From NCBI GenBank assembly GCA_002435325.1, contig DJMJ01000028.1:16949-80948 (forward strand): DNA of 64,000 nt, given 5' to 3'. The position numbers were made by a program, and so were the translations under genes. This document shows, piece after piece, positions 6,787 to 15,900 of this stretch (the stretch's first letter is position 1; each line of letters starts with the position of its first letter). The notes beneath the pieces were generated by a model, which was not told the DNA's origin, ran no database searches, and saw nothing but the letters and a program-made list of their open reading frames with translations. This DNA comes from Nitrospira sp. UBA6493. GTDB taxonomy: Bacteria > Nitrospirota > Nitrospiria > Nitrospirales > Nitrospiraceae.

Positions 6787-7761
6787 ATGGACCGGACAAT
6801 TGCAATCGACGTCAGTCACCTCTGTAAAACGTACGAGAATCACAAGGCGGTCGATGATCTCTCCTTCCAGGTCTACTCGGGAGAGATCTTCGGCTTGCTG
6901 GGGCCGAACGGCGCCGGCAAAAGCACCACGCTGCGCACGCTGATCACGCTGCTCCATCCGACCTCCGGCACCGCGTCGATCCTCGGGCACGATACGGTGA
7001 AAGAGGCGGACAAGGTGCGCACGCTCTTCGGCTATGTGCCGCAGGAACGGGCGATCGACCGGTTTCTGACCGGGCGCGAACATCTTGAGCTGCTCGGAGC
7101 GCTCTATCACCTGACCAAAGAGGAAGCGAACAAGCGCATCGCCGAGCTGCTGAAGCTGGTGGAATTGGAAGCGCATGCCGACCGGCCGGCCAAGACCTAT
7201 TCGGGCGGCATGAAGCGGAAACTCGATATTGCCTGCGGCCTCCTCCCCGATCCGAAGATTCTCTTCCTGGACGAACCGACATTGGGGTTGGACGTGCCGA
7301 GCCGGATGCGCATCTGGGACTATGTCCGGATGTTGAAAGCGCGCGGCATGACGGTGGTCATGACGACGAATTATCTGGATGAAGCTGATCAGCTCTGCGA
7401 CCGCCTCGCGATCATTGACGGCGGGAAAGTCAAAACGATCGGGTCGCCGGCGGAGTTAAAAGTGGCGCTCGGCGGAGATATCGTATCGCTGACCGTGAAG
7501 GAAACATCCCGTCTCGGGGCATTGGCCTCGGCTCTCAAGGGGCAACCGGCAATCCGGACGGTGAACACCACGGAGAACGGGTTGGATATCCGGGTGGAGT
7601 CCGCCGAAAAGGCGCTCCCGGCGATTCTGGAAGCTGCGAACAAGCTGGAATGCCGGCTCGATTTTATCGATTATCACCGCCCCCGCCTGGATGACGTCTT
7701 CATCGCGCACACGGGCCGGTCCTTGCGGGATGCGGCGCCGTCGGCCGAGACGGGGGAATAG
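6787..7761 (+). CDS. ABC-2 exporter ATPase, DrrA-like
   Basis: A 324-residue ATP-binding subunit. Walker A is GPNGAGKSTT near residue 40, the Q-loop YVPQERAID, the signature YSGGMKRKLD near 138, Walker B ILFLDEPTLGLD near 158, and the H-loop position is replaced by TTNYLDEADQ (N-Y instead of the usual T-H). The C-terminal about 90 residues match the extra domain of DrrA/CcmA-type ATPases. With the downstream ABC-2 permease it forms an exporter for an unknown, perhaps hydrophobic or lipid, substrate. The missing switch histidine is unusual and worth noting, although several related exporter ATPases also vary there. Confidence 0.92.
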   Translation: MDRTIAIDVSHLCKTYENHKAVDDLSFQVYSGEIFGLLGPNGAGKSTTLRTLITLLHPTSGTASILGHDTVKEADKVRTLFGYVPQERAIDRFLTGREHLELLGALYHLTKEEANKRIAELLKLVELEAHADRPAKTYSGGMKRKLDIACGLLPDPKILFLDEPTLGLDVPSRMRIWDYVRMLKARGMTVVMTTNYLDEADQLCDRLAIIDGGKVKTIGSPAELKVALGGDIVSLTVKETSRLGALASALKGQPAIRTVNTTENGLDIRVESAEKALPAILEAANKLECRLDFIDYHRPRLDDVFIAHTGRSLRDAAPSAETGE

Positions 7762-7769
7762 GGAACATT

Positions 7770-8549
7770 ATGGCGCATTATTGGCAAGAGATCGGGGCCC
7801 TGACGATGCGATGGGTGCGTCGTCTGAGCCGGGAAAAGTTCAGCATGCTCTTCACGCTGGTGCAGCCCATGCTGTTCTGGCTCATCTTTTTCGGGAACCT
7901 GTTCCAGCGGGCGGCGGACACGCAGGTGACGCAGGCGCCCAATTACATCAGCTTCCTGGCGGCCGGTGTGGTGGTCATGACGGTGTTGAACAACGGGCTC
8001 GCCGGCGGCGTGGATCTGTTGTTCGACAAAGAAAACGGATTTCTGGAGCGGCTGATGTCGACGCCGATCCACCGGAGCTCGGTGATCCTCAGCCGGTTCA
8101 TCTTCGTGATGACGATCACGTCGCTTCAAGTGCTGGTGATTCTGGGCGTGGCCTTTCTGTTCGGCGTCCAGCCGGCGACCGGTCTGCTCGGCATCGCCAC
8201 GATTCTGCTGATCGGGATGATGTTCGGAGTCGGACTCACGGCCATCTCGATGGCCATGGCGTTTTCCGTGAAGAGCCACGGCGACTTCTTTTCGGTGCTC
8301 GGCTTTCTCTCCCTGCCGATGATTTTCCTCAGCTCCGCGCTGGTGCCGTTGGCGGCCATGCCGGGTTGGATGAGCTTTCTGGCGCAGTTCAATCCCATGA
8401 CCTGGGCCATCGATGCCGTGCGGCCGTTGATCCTGTCAGGATGGAGCGAGGCTCTGCCCCATGTCGGCATGGTGGTGGTGGTGATGGTGGTCTTTGACGC
8501 GCTCTGTTTGTACGGGGGGGCGAAGGCGTTCCGCCGGGCCATGGGCTAA
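7770..8549 (+). CDS. ABC-2 type exporter permease
   Basis: A 259-residue integral membrane protein with about six transmembrane segments. It begins with a cytoplasmic helix (ALTMRWVRRLSREKFSMLF), then the segment VQPMLFWLIFFGNLF. The ABC-2 signature lies in the C-terminal half: FLSLPMIFLSSALVPLAAMP then FNPMTWAIDAVRPLILSG. It begins eight bases after the ATPase stop and must be its partner. Together they resemble the daunorubicin-resistance type exporters (DrrAB); the substrate cannot be inferred. Confidence 0.92.
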   Translation: MAHYWQEIGALTMRWVRRLSREKFSMLFTLVQPMLFWLIFFGNLFQRAADTQVTQAPNYISFLAAGVVVMTVLNNGLAGGVDLLFDKENGFLERLMSTPIHRSSVILSRFIFVMTITSLQVLVILGVAFLFGVQPATGLLGIATILLIGMMFGVGLTAISMAMAFSVKSHGDFFSVLGFLSLPMIFLSSALVPLAAMPGWMSFLAQFNPMTWAIDAVRPLILSGWSEALPHVGMVVVVMVVFDALCLYGGAKAFRRAMG

Positions 8550-8552
8550 CCA

Positions 8553-9434
8553 GTGTCCACCTCTACCGGCATGATAGTCATTCCCGAAAGCCAGATTCGC
8601 GCGTTGATTCGGCTCTTGTCCGATGAGAACCACCGCATTGTCGAAACGATCAGCGACAAGCTGATCGATATCGGTTCTTCAGCCGTCCCCCTCCTCCAGC
8701 AAGCGGAAATCGAACAGCCGGAAATGGCGGATCGGATCGCGGCCATCCTCGAAGAAATCCGGGGAGGCAAACTCGAAGACGAATTGCGGGCGATGGCGCT
8801 CCTGCCTGATGAGGAGATGAGTCTCGAAGACGGCGCCTTTCTGATCGCGCGCTATGCCTATCCGACGCTGGATGTGGCGGCCTATCGGCAGCAGCTCGAT
8901 ACGATGGCGAAGGAAATTCGGGCTCGCATTGTGGAGCGGGCGTCGGGGGAGGAAACGGTGACCGCCCTGAACCGGTACGTCTTTACGGAGCAGGGCTTCA
9001 AGGGCAATACGAAGAACTATTACGAAGTCGAGAACAGCTACCTCAATCGCGTGATCGACCGGCGCGTGGGAATCCCCATCAGCCTCTCCGTCGTCTATCT
9101 ACTGATCGGCCAGCGGCTTGGGCTGCCGTTTCACGGGATCGGCATGCCGGGGCATTTTCTGGTGAAGTACGACTCCGAGCGCTACAAGATCTTCATCGAT
9201 TGTTTCAACGGCGGGGCGCTGCTCACGGAGAAAAACTGCGCGCGCTTCCTGACCGAAGCGGGCTATGGGTTCGACGAGAAGTATTTGCAGAAAAGCCCGA
9301 CCCGCGCCATTCTTTCCCGCATGTTCAAGAATCTCCTGGCCATCTATTCCAAAATGGACGAGCCGGTGAAGACCGCCCGTCTTACCAGGTTTATCGAGAT
9401 CCTCGGCGGCGAATCACGCGAAGATAGTTTATAG
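8553..9434 (+). CDS. SirB1-family transglutaminase-like protein
   Basis: A 293-residue soluble protein with an N-terminal helical region (LIRLLSDENHRIVETISDKLIDIG, HEAT-like). It then has the SirB1/transglutaminase-core signature: YFTEQGF-type segment, NYYEVENSYLNRVIDRRVGI, PISLSVVYLLIGQRLGLPFH, GIGMPGHFLVKY, and FIDCFNGGALL. Catalytic activity of this group is unproven. The start is the GTG at 8553, three bases after the permease stop; an ATG at 8571 is possible. It is likely the last gene of the operon that begins with the LON-domain gene. Confidence 0.86.
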   Translation: MSTSTGMIVIPESQIRALIRLLSDENHRIVETISDKLIDIGSSAVPLLQQAEIEQPEMADRIAAILEEIRGGKLEDELRAMALLPDEEMSLEDGAFLIARYAYPTLDVAAYRQQLDTMAKEIRARIVERASGEETVTALNRYVFTEQGFKGNTKNYYEVENSYLNRVIDRRVGIPISLSVVYLLIGQRLGLPFHGIGMPGHFLVKYDSERYKIFIDCFNGGALLTEKNCARFLTEAGYGFDEKYLQKSPTRAILSRMFKNLLAIYSKMDEPVKTARLTRFIEILGGESREDSL

Positions 9435-9462
9435 CCACGCCTCTGCGCCGCGTACCCCCCTG

Positions 9463-10218
9463 CTACAGCCTGATCGTCAGCCGGTCTTTCCCTTTTGTAA
9501 TGACGCCGTCGAAGCGCTCCGCTGCCTGCGACTTCACATCGTGCCGCTCCGCCACCGGATAGAAGTGCGAGAGCACCAGACGGCCGACCCCGGCCTCCTG
9601 CGCGACTTGTCCGCACTCTCCAGCATGCATATGGACCGGACCTGGCTTCGTGGCCGGGAACGAACAATCTAATACGGCCACGTCGGCGTTGTGGCAGAGG
9701 CGCACGAGGCTGTCGCAATACTGGGCATCGCCCGAATAGACCAGCGTCTTCTTCTGGTACTCGATCCGATAGCCGACGCAATGCAGGTCCGGCACATGCA
9801 CGACCGGGTGTGGCGTAATCAGGGTGTCGCCGATGTGAAAGGGCCGGGTCGTCACTTCCTTGATTCGGACGCGGAAAGGCGGTGAGGCAAAGCTGGGGAA
9901 TGTCGCCATGATGCTTTCCAGCAAGGGCTTGGTGCCGCGCGGGCCGATCAGGGTCAAGTCGGGCCGCCAGCCTCCGTCGTGTTTCGTATAGATGAGGGCG
10001 TCGAAGAAGAAGGTGATGAAGTCCGAAAAGTGGTCGGCGTGAAAATGCGAGAAGAGGATATGGGTCACGTTATGCCGATTCACACCGGTCTTGAGCAGAT
10101 TGGAAAGAGTGCGGGGGCCGAAGTCGAGCAGGAACGTGTGGTCGGTGACGATGAGATAGCCGGCTGCGGCTCTGGTCGGATGAATATTGGTGCCGGAGCC
10201 AAGAATAGTCAGGCGCAT
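9463..10218 (-). CDS. MBL-fold metallo-hydrolase, RNase Z-like
   Basis: A 251-residue metallo-beta-lactamase-fold protein. The metal motif HFHADHFSDF (H-x-H-x-D-H) lies near residues 58-67. A later histidine is in ITPHPVVHVPDL, an Asp in LVYSGDAQYCDSL, and C-terminal HMHAGECGQVAQEAG and LVLSHFYP. The pattern fits RNase Z-like and cyclic-phosphodiesterase branches of the superfamily rather than beta-lactamases. The substrate is unknown. It lies three bases downstream of the MarR gene on the same strand, so they are probably co-transcribed. Confidence 0.88.
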   Translation of the reverse strand: MRLTILGSGTNIHPTRAAAGYLIVTDHTFLLDFGPRTLSNLLKTGVNRHNVTHILFSHFHADHFSDFITFFFDALIYTKHDGGWRPDLTLIGPRGTKPLLESIMATFPSFASPPFRVRIKEVTTRPFHIGDTLITPHPVVHVPDLHCVGYRIEYQKKTLVYSGDAQYCDSLVRLCHNADVAVLDCSFPATKPGPVHMHAGECGQVAQEAGVGRLVLSHFYPVAERHDVKSQAAERFDGVITKGKDRLTIRL

Positions 10219-10221
10219 CGG

Positions 10222-10677
10222 TCAGCCCCTACTCTTGGTGAAACTGTCGCGCAGGCGCAAGAGCAGGGAGCGGGTTTGCTCGATCTCTTTTTCGCTCATG
10301 GCCCGCTCAAAAAACGGCCTGAGGAAGGCAATGTGGGCGGCGAAGGCTTTACGGAATACGGCGGTGCCTTTGTCCGTCAGGCTGACCTTAATCCGCCGCC
10401 GGTCGCTCTCGACGGCTTCACGCCGGACGAGCCCTTTGGCCACTAGGCGATCGAGTACGCCGGTCAGTGTGCCTTTGGTCACAAGAGTGGTTGCGGACAG
10501 CTCCGCGCAGGTCATGCCGTCCGTGTCGCCCAATGTGGCAATCACATCGAATTGCGACGGCGTCAACTTGAGGGAGCGGATGTGCCGGCTGTCCGCGAGC
10601 CAAAAGGCCTGGTAGGTTTCCACCAGGGGACGGATCAGCTTGAGATAGGGATCGTCTTTTAGGTGCGGCAAATCCAT
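10222..10677 (-). CDS. MarR-family transcriptional regulator
   Basis: From the ATG at 10677 the product is 151 residues. It has the MarR winged-helix signature: LTPSQFDVIATLGDTDGMTCAELSA, then LVTKGTLTGVLDRLVAKGLV (recognition helix), and RREAVESDRRRIKVSLTDKG, whose D-x-R wing motif is diagnostic. Helices at both ends would form the dimer interface. Upstream codons to 10713 are open but lack a likely start. It probably senses a small molecule and controls itself and the metallo-hydrolase three bases downstream. Confidence 0.88.
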   Translation of the reverse strand: MDLPHLKDDPYLKLIRPLVETYQAFWLADSRHIRSLKLTPSQFDVIATLGDTDGMTCAELSATTLVTKGTLTGVLDRLVAKGLVRREAVESDRRRIKVSLTDKGTAVFRKAFAAHIAFLRPFFERAMSEKEIEQTRSLLLRLRDSFTKSRG

Positions 10678-10776
10678 CGGGCGAGGATAGTCTGCCTGGT
10701 GAACAGGGGTCAAGCGAGTGGACGTGAGCGTGTCTTGCCAGTAACCCTCGGGCGGGATTCATTGACGGCGTGAGGG

Positions 10777-11439
10777 ATGCGCCCGTATGATCCCCTTCCC
10801 ATGATGCGCCGTACTGAGCAGGGCCAAGCCAATCTGACCGCCATCGTGATCCTCGTCGGACTGATTATCAGTGCCGTGTGGGTCTGGAAGCGGCTGTCTC
10901 TTGACACGCAAGAGTTCGTCATCGATCAGGCGATTCCGCTTGCCGCGGCGGTCATCGGGATCGTCGCGTTGCTGATGGTCGTGGTGAAGAAGATCCGGCG
11001 CCGCGCGCTTCGGAAGCGGGAACGGGACCGCCTCCTCGCGGCTTTTCAGCGGGAGACGGCTCGCGAGAAGCGACTTGAGCTGTCCTTTGCGCTCGCCGAG
11101 GTCAACCAATATCGAGTGGACGGGATCGACACGGTGGCACCGGCGCTCAAAGAGCTCTGGGTGACGACCTTGCGCCGGGCACTGGGAGACAAACAGCACC
11201 GGATTCGGGGCATGGCGGCCAGCCATCTGGGGATTTTGAATGACAAGTCCGTCGTGCCGCTGCTCTTGGCGGCGCTGGAAGACGATCATGCGTATGTGCG
11301 GGCCTGCGCGGCGCTGGGTCTGGGACGGTTGCGCGCGCTGGAAGCGCGGGCCAAGCTGGAGTATGTGATGAAGGAAGATTGGGATCAGACGGTGCGGAGC
11401 CGTTCAAAAGAAGCGTTGGAGCGGATTCCGGCGCCGTAA
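10777..11439 (+). CDS. membrane-anchored HEAT-repeat protein
   Basis: A 220-residue protein with two N-terminal hydrophobic segments (about residues 17-34 and 49-68), a basic patch (KKIRRRALRKRERDR) and a C-terminal HEAT-repeat region. The repeats read RRALGDKQHRIRGMAASHLG, LLLAALEDDHAYVRACAALG and DWDQTVRSRSKEALERI. HEAT repeats make a curved helical surface for protein binding, so it is probably a cytoplasmic docking protein held at the inner membrane. The ATG at 10801 is an alternative start. No operon partner is evident. Confidence 0.72.
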   Translation: MRPYDPLPMMRRTEQGQANLTAIVILVGLIISAVWVWKRLSLDTQEFVIDQAIPLAAAVIGIVALLMVVVKKIRRRALRKRERDRLLAAFQRETAREKRLELSFALAEVNQYRVDGIDTVAPALKELWVTTLRRALGDKQHRIRGMAASHLGILNDKSVVPLLLAALEDDHAYVRACAALGLGRLRALEARAKLEYVMKEDWDQTVRSRSKEALERIPAP

Positions 11440-11452
11440 CCTGCGGGCAGAG

Positions 11453-12145
11453 TTATTTCGAGACGCGATCCAGTTCGGCGCGGTCGGCGGCGGAGACCCG
11501 GTAGCCCTTCTCGTAGAGCTGCCCCATGCTGTTCATCAGTTGCTCTAGGTTCCTGGAGCGATACCAGCTGTCAAAGCGGGTGGCCAGGGCTTCCGCGTGG
11601 ATGCCCGGTGTCTGCCGGGGATCGTACGTGAGGGTGAGAGACTGGAAGAGATCGCGTAATTCCTCGAGGCTGTAGTGGGTATCGTCGTCACGGTCGCCCA
11701 CCAGGGCAAATTCGTAGAACGTCAAACTGACGGAGAGGGCCGTCTGGGTCCGATGGAAATCCTCCCGGACTGATTCCAATCCGCCCGGATAGAGGGTGAG
11801 GCAGTCGTCGCCGCTGGGCGGCTGGGAGACAGGCTCCCAGCGGATCGGCTGAACGACCGCCGGCGCTGGTTTGCGCTTCTCCTGCTGGTACAGCCAGTTT
11901 ATGCACATGCTGGCTTTGGCAAAGGCGGCCTTGTCGGTTTCAATCTGCCGCTGAATATGCCGGGTAAAGTCTTGATAGACGTCGGGGCGTGTGACGGGCC
12001 AGGCTGCGCCGGCTGACCCGGCGCCGGAGAGCGCAGCACAGAGTAGGCAGAGGAAAGCAGAGAGCGCTCGCGCTAGCGAAGGGCTATAGTGAGCGGGTCG
12101 TGCGATCTGCCGATTGATACAATGTCGCATGGCGCAGTATAGCAC
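11453..12145 (-). CDS. secreted protein with one EF-hand-like loop
   Basis: A 230-residue protein with a signal peptide of unusual length (basic start, hydrophobic core ALSAFLCLLCAALSGAGSAGA, likely cleavage after AGA). The mature part has the segment DRDDDTHYSLEEL, which has the spacing of a calcium-binding EF-hand loop, and helical flanks. The family is not recognised. An ATG at 12130 would give a more typical signal peptide and is perhaps the true start. It is convergent with the HEAT-repeat gene and divergent from truD. Confidence 0.65.
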   Translation of the reverse strand: MLYCAMRHCINRQIARPAHYSPSLARALSAFLCLLCAALSGAGSAGAAWPVTRPDVYQDFTRHIQRQIETDKAAFAKASMCINWLYQQEKRKPAPAVVQPIRWEPVSQPPSGDDCLTLYPGGLESVREDFHRTQTALSVSLTFYEFALVGDRDDDTHYSLEELRDLFQSLTLTYDPRQTPGIHAEALATRFDSWYRSRNLEQLMNSMGQLYEKGYRVSAADRAELDRVSK

Positions 12146-12207
12146 GCCGGGAGAACGGGGCGAGGAAAGGACGGAGGATTATTCATGATTCAACAAGCAG
12201 GTAGGAT

Positions 12208-13266
12208 ATGACGTCCGCTGAGGTCGAGCCGTTTCTCACTGACAGCCTGCCCGGCATTGGGGGGCGCATGCGCACAACGCCGGAGGATTTTCAGGTCGAG
12301 GAGCGGCCCTTGTATCTGCCTTGCGGCGAGGGCGAGCATCTGTACCTGCGGATCACGAAACGGGGGCTCTCGACTCCTGATTTGGTGAAGCGGCTGTCGT
12401 CGATGCTTGGCGTCAAGGCGCTGGCCATCGGCATTGCGGGATTGAAAGACGCGCGCGCGGTGACGACACAAATGGTGTCGGTGCAAGGGATCCAGGCCGA
12501 CCGGATGGCCAGCGTGCCGGTCGATGAGCAGGTTCTGAAGGTGGACATCCTGGGACGGCACCGGAATCGGTTACGGACCGGCCACCATGCCGGCAACCGG
12601 TTTCGGCTGGTAATTCGCGATGTCGCCGCATATGCGGCCGAGGTGGTGCCGGGGATTCTCGACCAACTCAGCCGGCGCGGGGTGCCGAATTACTTCGGCC
12701 CCCAGCGGCAGGGGAAAGACGGCGACAATTATCAGCTGGGCGCGATATTGCTTGCGGATGCCAAACGGCGAGACAAGATGAGCCGGAATAAGCGGATGTG
12801 GTACCTCAATTCCTATCAGTCCTATCTTTTCAACCGTATCCTGGCCCGGCGGATCAACACGATCGATCGCGTCTTCGCCGGCGACTGGGCGGCCAAGTCT
12901 GAGAATGGCGCCTGCTTTCTCGTTGAGGATGCGGAGGTCGAACAGGCGCGGGCCGATCGGTTCGAGATCAGTCCGACCGGGGTGCTCTTCGGATCCCGGG
13001 TGTCGTGGGCGAGCGGCGAGCCGGGCGCGATCGAGCAGGCGGTGATCACCGAGGCGGGGACGACGCAGGACGCGCTGGTGGCAGCGGCCAAGGTCTGCGG
13101 CTTTCGCGGCGAACGGCGGCCTCTCCGGGTGCCCTTGACCGAACTGGACTGGTCGCTGGACGGCTCCGTCCTGACGCTGTCGTTTGCCTTGCCCCCAGGA
13201 GCCTATGCGACGAGTGTGTTACGGGAGATCATGAAAACCGGCGAGGGGCAAGAGCCGAGGGGCTAG
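12208..13266 (+). CDS. truD: tRNA pseudouridine(13) synthase TruD
   Basis: A 352-residue enzyme that converts U13 of tRNA-Glu and others to pseudouridine. TruD hallmarks are the N-terminal RTTPEDFQVEE, the catalytic segment IAGLKDARAVTTQ with the nucleophilic Asp, then VPNYFGPQRQGKDGDN, and RNKRMWYLNSYQSYLFNRIL in the insertion domain. The C-terminal RPLRVPLTELDW and SFALPPGAYATSVLREIMK complete the family. Length is normal. It appears monocistronic and is followed by a 112-bp gap before the arginine-catabolism pair. Confidence 0.95.
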   Translation: MTSAEVEPFLTDSLPGIGGRMRTTPEDFQVEERPLYLPCGEGEHLYLRITKRGLSTPDLVKRLSSMLGVKALAIGIAGLKDARAVTTQMVSVQGIQADRMASVPVDEQVLKVDILGRHRNRLRTGHHAGNRFRLVIRDVAAYAAEVVPGILDQLSRRGVPNYFGPQRQGKDGDNYQLGAILLADAKRRDKMSRNKRMWYLNSYQSYLFNRILARRINTIDRVFAGDWAAKSENGACFLVEDAEVEQARADRFEISPTGVLFGSRVSWASGEPGAIEQAVITEAGTTQDALVAAAKVCGFRGERRPLRVPLTELDWSLDGSVLTLSFALPPGAYATSVLREIMKTGEGQEPRG

Positions 13267-13378
13267 AGCTTCTTGTTGTTACATGTGCGCTATTATTTTT
13301 CATGAGCAATGGCTCTGGGGCACATGGCGCTTTCCCCGAGCCCCTTGCCTCTGACCTTTAGCCTATCGGGAGGGCGAT

Positions 13379-14623
13379 GTGACCCAGGCTCAAGAAACGA
13401 TCATCCTGCGGGGACACATCATCGATTCGCTGATTCTGGCGAAGGTGCTGGATCTAATCCTGACGATGGGTGGTTCGTTTGATCTCGACCATGTGGAGAT
13501 CGGCCGTACCAGAGAGGATCAGTCGCATGCGCGGATTGTCGTGCGAGCCCCCTCACTTGCCACGTTAAGCCACATCCTCCGCGCCATTCAGCCGCATGGC
13601 GCGGTGGTCGAGCGGGATTCCGATTGCGTGTTGCAGGCGGCTCCTGCCGACGGTGTGTTCCCCGATGAATTCCACTCCACTACCCACTTGCCGACTGAAG
13701 TCCGTCTCAATGAGACGTGGGTCGAGGTTCAGGGGGTCGAAATGGATCTGGGGATCACGGTGGACAACCAGCGCATGACCGCCCGCACGGTGCCGATGGC
13801 CGACGTCCGTCAGGGCGATCTCATCGTGACCGGGCAGGCGGGTGTGCGCGTTATCCCGTTGCAGCGCCCTCGCGAACGTGATGTCTTTGCGTTCATGGAG
13901 TCGACCGTGTCGGCTGAACGGCCGCACAGTCATGTTATCGCCGACATCGCCAGACGGATGCGCACGCTTCGCGACGAGTTTCGTGCGGGAGGAGCCCGGT
14001 CCAAAGTTCTGCTGGCCGGAGGGCCTGCCATCATCCATGCTGGCGGGAGGGATGCGCTGACTTGGTTGATCGAGGAAGGGTTCATCCAGGTGTTGTTCTG
14101 CGGAAATGCCTTGGCCGCGCACGACATGGAAGCCGATCTGTACGGCACCTCCTTAGGCTATGCTCTCACGGCCGGCCATGCGGTTCCGCATGGGCATGCT
14201 CATCATCTGCGGACCATTAACCGGATTCGAGCGATCGGCAGCATTCGAGTTGCCGTCGAGTCCGGTGTGATCAAGAGCGGCATCATGGCGGCTTGTGTCA
14301 GGAGCGGAGTTCGAGTGGTGATGGCGGGCACCATCAGAGATGACGGGCCGTTGCCCGGTGTGATCACGGATTCGATGCGAGCGCAGGCCACCATGCGCGA
14401 GGCGATTCCCGGGGTCGGACTGGCTCTGTTAGTCGCCTCTACGTTGCATGCGGTGGCCACGGGCAACCTGTTGCCTGCTTCGGTGCCCACCGTCTGTGTG
14501 GACATCAATGCCTCCGTTCCAACCAAGCTTGCCGATCGGGGGAGCTTCCAGGCTGTCGGTCTGGTGATGGACGCCGCGTCATTCCTAGGTGAACTGGCTC
14601 GGAATCTGGGGAGGAGGGCGTGA
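13379..14623 (+). CDS. LOR/SDH-domain ornithine cyclodeaminase (TIGR00300-type)
   Basis: A 414-residue protein starting at GTG 13379 (GGAGGG just upstream). The N-terminal about 100 residues (ETIILRGHIIDSLILAKVLD, then SLATLSHILRAIQPHG) match the LOR/SDH conserved domain. The remainder (VLLAGGPAIIHAGG, FIQVLFCGNALAAHDME, SLGYALTAGHAVPHGHAHHL, IKSGIMAACV, ASVPTVCVDINASVPTKLAD) matches the C-terminal Rossmann-like domain of archaeal ornithine cyclodeaminase and of cyanobacterial AgrE. Predicted reaction: ornithine to proline plus ammonia, using bound NAD. Its stop overlaps the start of the arginine dihydrolase-like gene by four bases (GTGA), so the two are coupled and probably act in sequence. 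Confidence 0.82.
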   Translation: MTQAQETIILRGHIIDSLILAKVLDLILTMGGSFDLDHVEIGRTREDQSHARIVVRAPSLATLSHILRAIQPHGAVVERDSDCVLQAAPADGVFPDEFHSTTHLPTEVRLNETWVEVQGVEMDLGITVDNQRMTARTVPMADVRQGDLIVTGQAGVRVIPLQRPRERDVFAFMESTVSAERPHSHVIADIARRMRTLRDEFRAGGARSKVLLAGGPAIIHAGGRDALTWLIEEGFIQVLFCGNALAAHDMEADLYGTSLGYALTAGHAVPHGHAHHLRTINRIRAIGSIRVAVESGVIKSGIMAACVRSGVRVVMAGTIRDDGPLPGVITDSMRAQATMREAIPGVGLALLVASTLHAVATGNLLPASVPTVCVDINASVPTKLADRGSFQAVGLVMDAASFLGELARNLGRRA

Positions 14624-15432
14624 ATCGTTTGTTGGTGTGCCCGCCGGATTACTTTGCCATCGAGTATGAAATCAATCTGTGGATGCGGAGATCGAATATC
14701 GTCGATCACGAGCGTGCTGTAACGCAATGGCATCGCCTCATGGAGGTGCTTGAGCGGGACATGGGTGTCCGGTTGGAGTGCATGCGTCCGGTGCCGGGAT
14801 TGCCGGATCTCGTATTTACGGCGAATGCGGGAGTGGCTGTTGGACGGCAAGCGGTCGTGAGTCGCTTTCGCTATGCCGAACGTCAACGGGAAGAGGCGCA
14901 TTTTGAACATTGGTTTCGCGCCGCCGGCTATGAGATTGTGACGTTCGATCAGGATATTTTCTTCGAAGGGGCGGGAGATCTGCTGGGATTTCCTGAGTAC
15001 TGGTTTGGAGGGTACCGGCAGCGGTCTGACATTCGTATGTTTCCGCTCCTCAGCGAGCGGTTCACGCGCGAGATCATTCCTCTGGAGTTAATTGACGGGC
15101 GTTTCTATCATCTCGATAACTGTTTGTGTCCCTTGTCGGGAGGGGAACTGCTGTATTATCCCCCGGCGTTCGACTCCTATGGACAGAGCGCGATCAGGGA
15201 GCGGGTAGATGAAGGCCTGCGGCTGGCTGTCCCGGAAGCGGAGGCGCTGAAGTTTGCCTGTAATGCGGTCTGTGTGGGAGCCCACGTTGCGCTGCCAGAG
15301 GGCTGTCCGACCACGATGGAATTGCTCCAGGAACGAGGCTGTCAGGTCCACCCGGTCCCGTTGGACGAGTTCATGAAGTCCGGCGGATCGGCGAAGTGTT
15401 TGACGCTAGCCATCGATGGATTTCTGCCTTGA
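14620..15432 (+). CDS. arginine dihydrolase-like guanidino-group hydrolase
   Basis: A 270-residue amidinotransferase-fold enzyme. Landmarks are N19 in YEINLWM, FTANAG with N69, FFEGAGD with E116 and D120, H164 in YHLDNCLCPLSGG, and the C-terminal SGGSAKCLTL with nucleophile C260. Two active-site asparagines and the Cys align by spacing with those described for cyanobacterial arginine dihydrolase ArgZ/AgrE, which converts arginine to ornithine, CO2 and two ammonia. The alternative is a dimethylarginine hydrolase. It overlaps the upstream cyclodeaminase gene; in cyanobacteria the two activities are fused in one protein with the dihydrolase first. Confidence 0.8.
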   Translation: MNRLLVCPPDYFAIEYEINLWMRRSNIVDHERAVTQWHRLMEVLERDMGVRLECMRPVPGLPDLVFTANAGVAVGRQAVVSRFRYAERQREEAHFEHWFRAAGYEIVTFDQDIFFEGAGDLLGFPEYWFGGYRQRSDIRMFPLLSERFTREIIPLELIDGRFYHLDNCLCPLSGGELLYYPPAFDSYGQSAIRERVDEGLRLAVPEAEALKFACNAVCVGAHVALPEGCPTTMELLQERGCQVHPVPLDEFMKSGGSAKCLTLAIDGFLP

Positions 15433-15438
15433 AGCTGT

Positions 15439-15807
15439 CTAGCGTTTTCTGAGCAGGAAAGCCGCATAGAGCGCGGCAATGGTGATGGTGGTCAGCTCGA
15501 TCGTGAGCAGCATGCGGCTCACGATCGCCTCCGGTGTCGGTGGCGACAACACAAAATGGACGCCGAGAAATTCCGGTGGTTGGGCCGGAGGGGTTTCCCA
15601 GGGGGGAAACAGAACGGCGACGATCAATGCCCCTACCATGCCGTACAGGACGTTGAGGCTTAGTTGTTCAGGGACTTGGCTGTTCGGGGTAGTACGGTCC
15701 GGAGCTGAGTTCTGTGCGTCGAGGCGTTGGCCGCATTGCGTGCAGAACCGGTTAATTTCCGGCATTGACCGGCTGCAGGTCGGACAGCTTTGCATAGCGG
15801 CCATCAT
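15439..15807 (-). CDS. zinc-ribbon membrane protein
   Basis: A 122-residue protein. The N-terminus has a zinc ribbon of two CxxC knuckles, SCPTCSR and FCTQCGQ, at about residues 7-24, followed by a polar linker and two hydrophobic segments (about 50-68 and 95-118). It belongs to the many double-zinc-ribbon membrane proteins of unknown function. It is convergent with the arginine dihydrolase-like gene and divergent from gpsA. Confidence 0.7.
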   Translation of the reverse strand: MMAAMQSCPTCSRSMPEINRFCTQCGQRLDAQNSAPDRTTPNSQVPEQLSLNVLYGMVGALIVAVLFPPWETPPAQPPEFLGVHFVLSPPTPEAIVSRMLLTIELTTITIAALYAAFLLRKR

Positions 15808-15900
15808 ACGGTGGTTGTGTTGGCATAGGCAACGCCGATTGGCAGATGCGGACGGAGCAGGCTATAATCCGCGCCGTTCCATGCGTTACCCTTCCACAGG

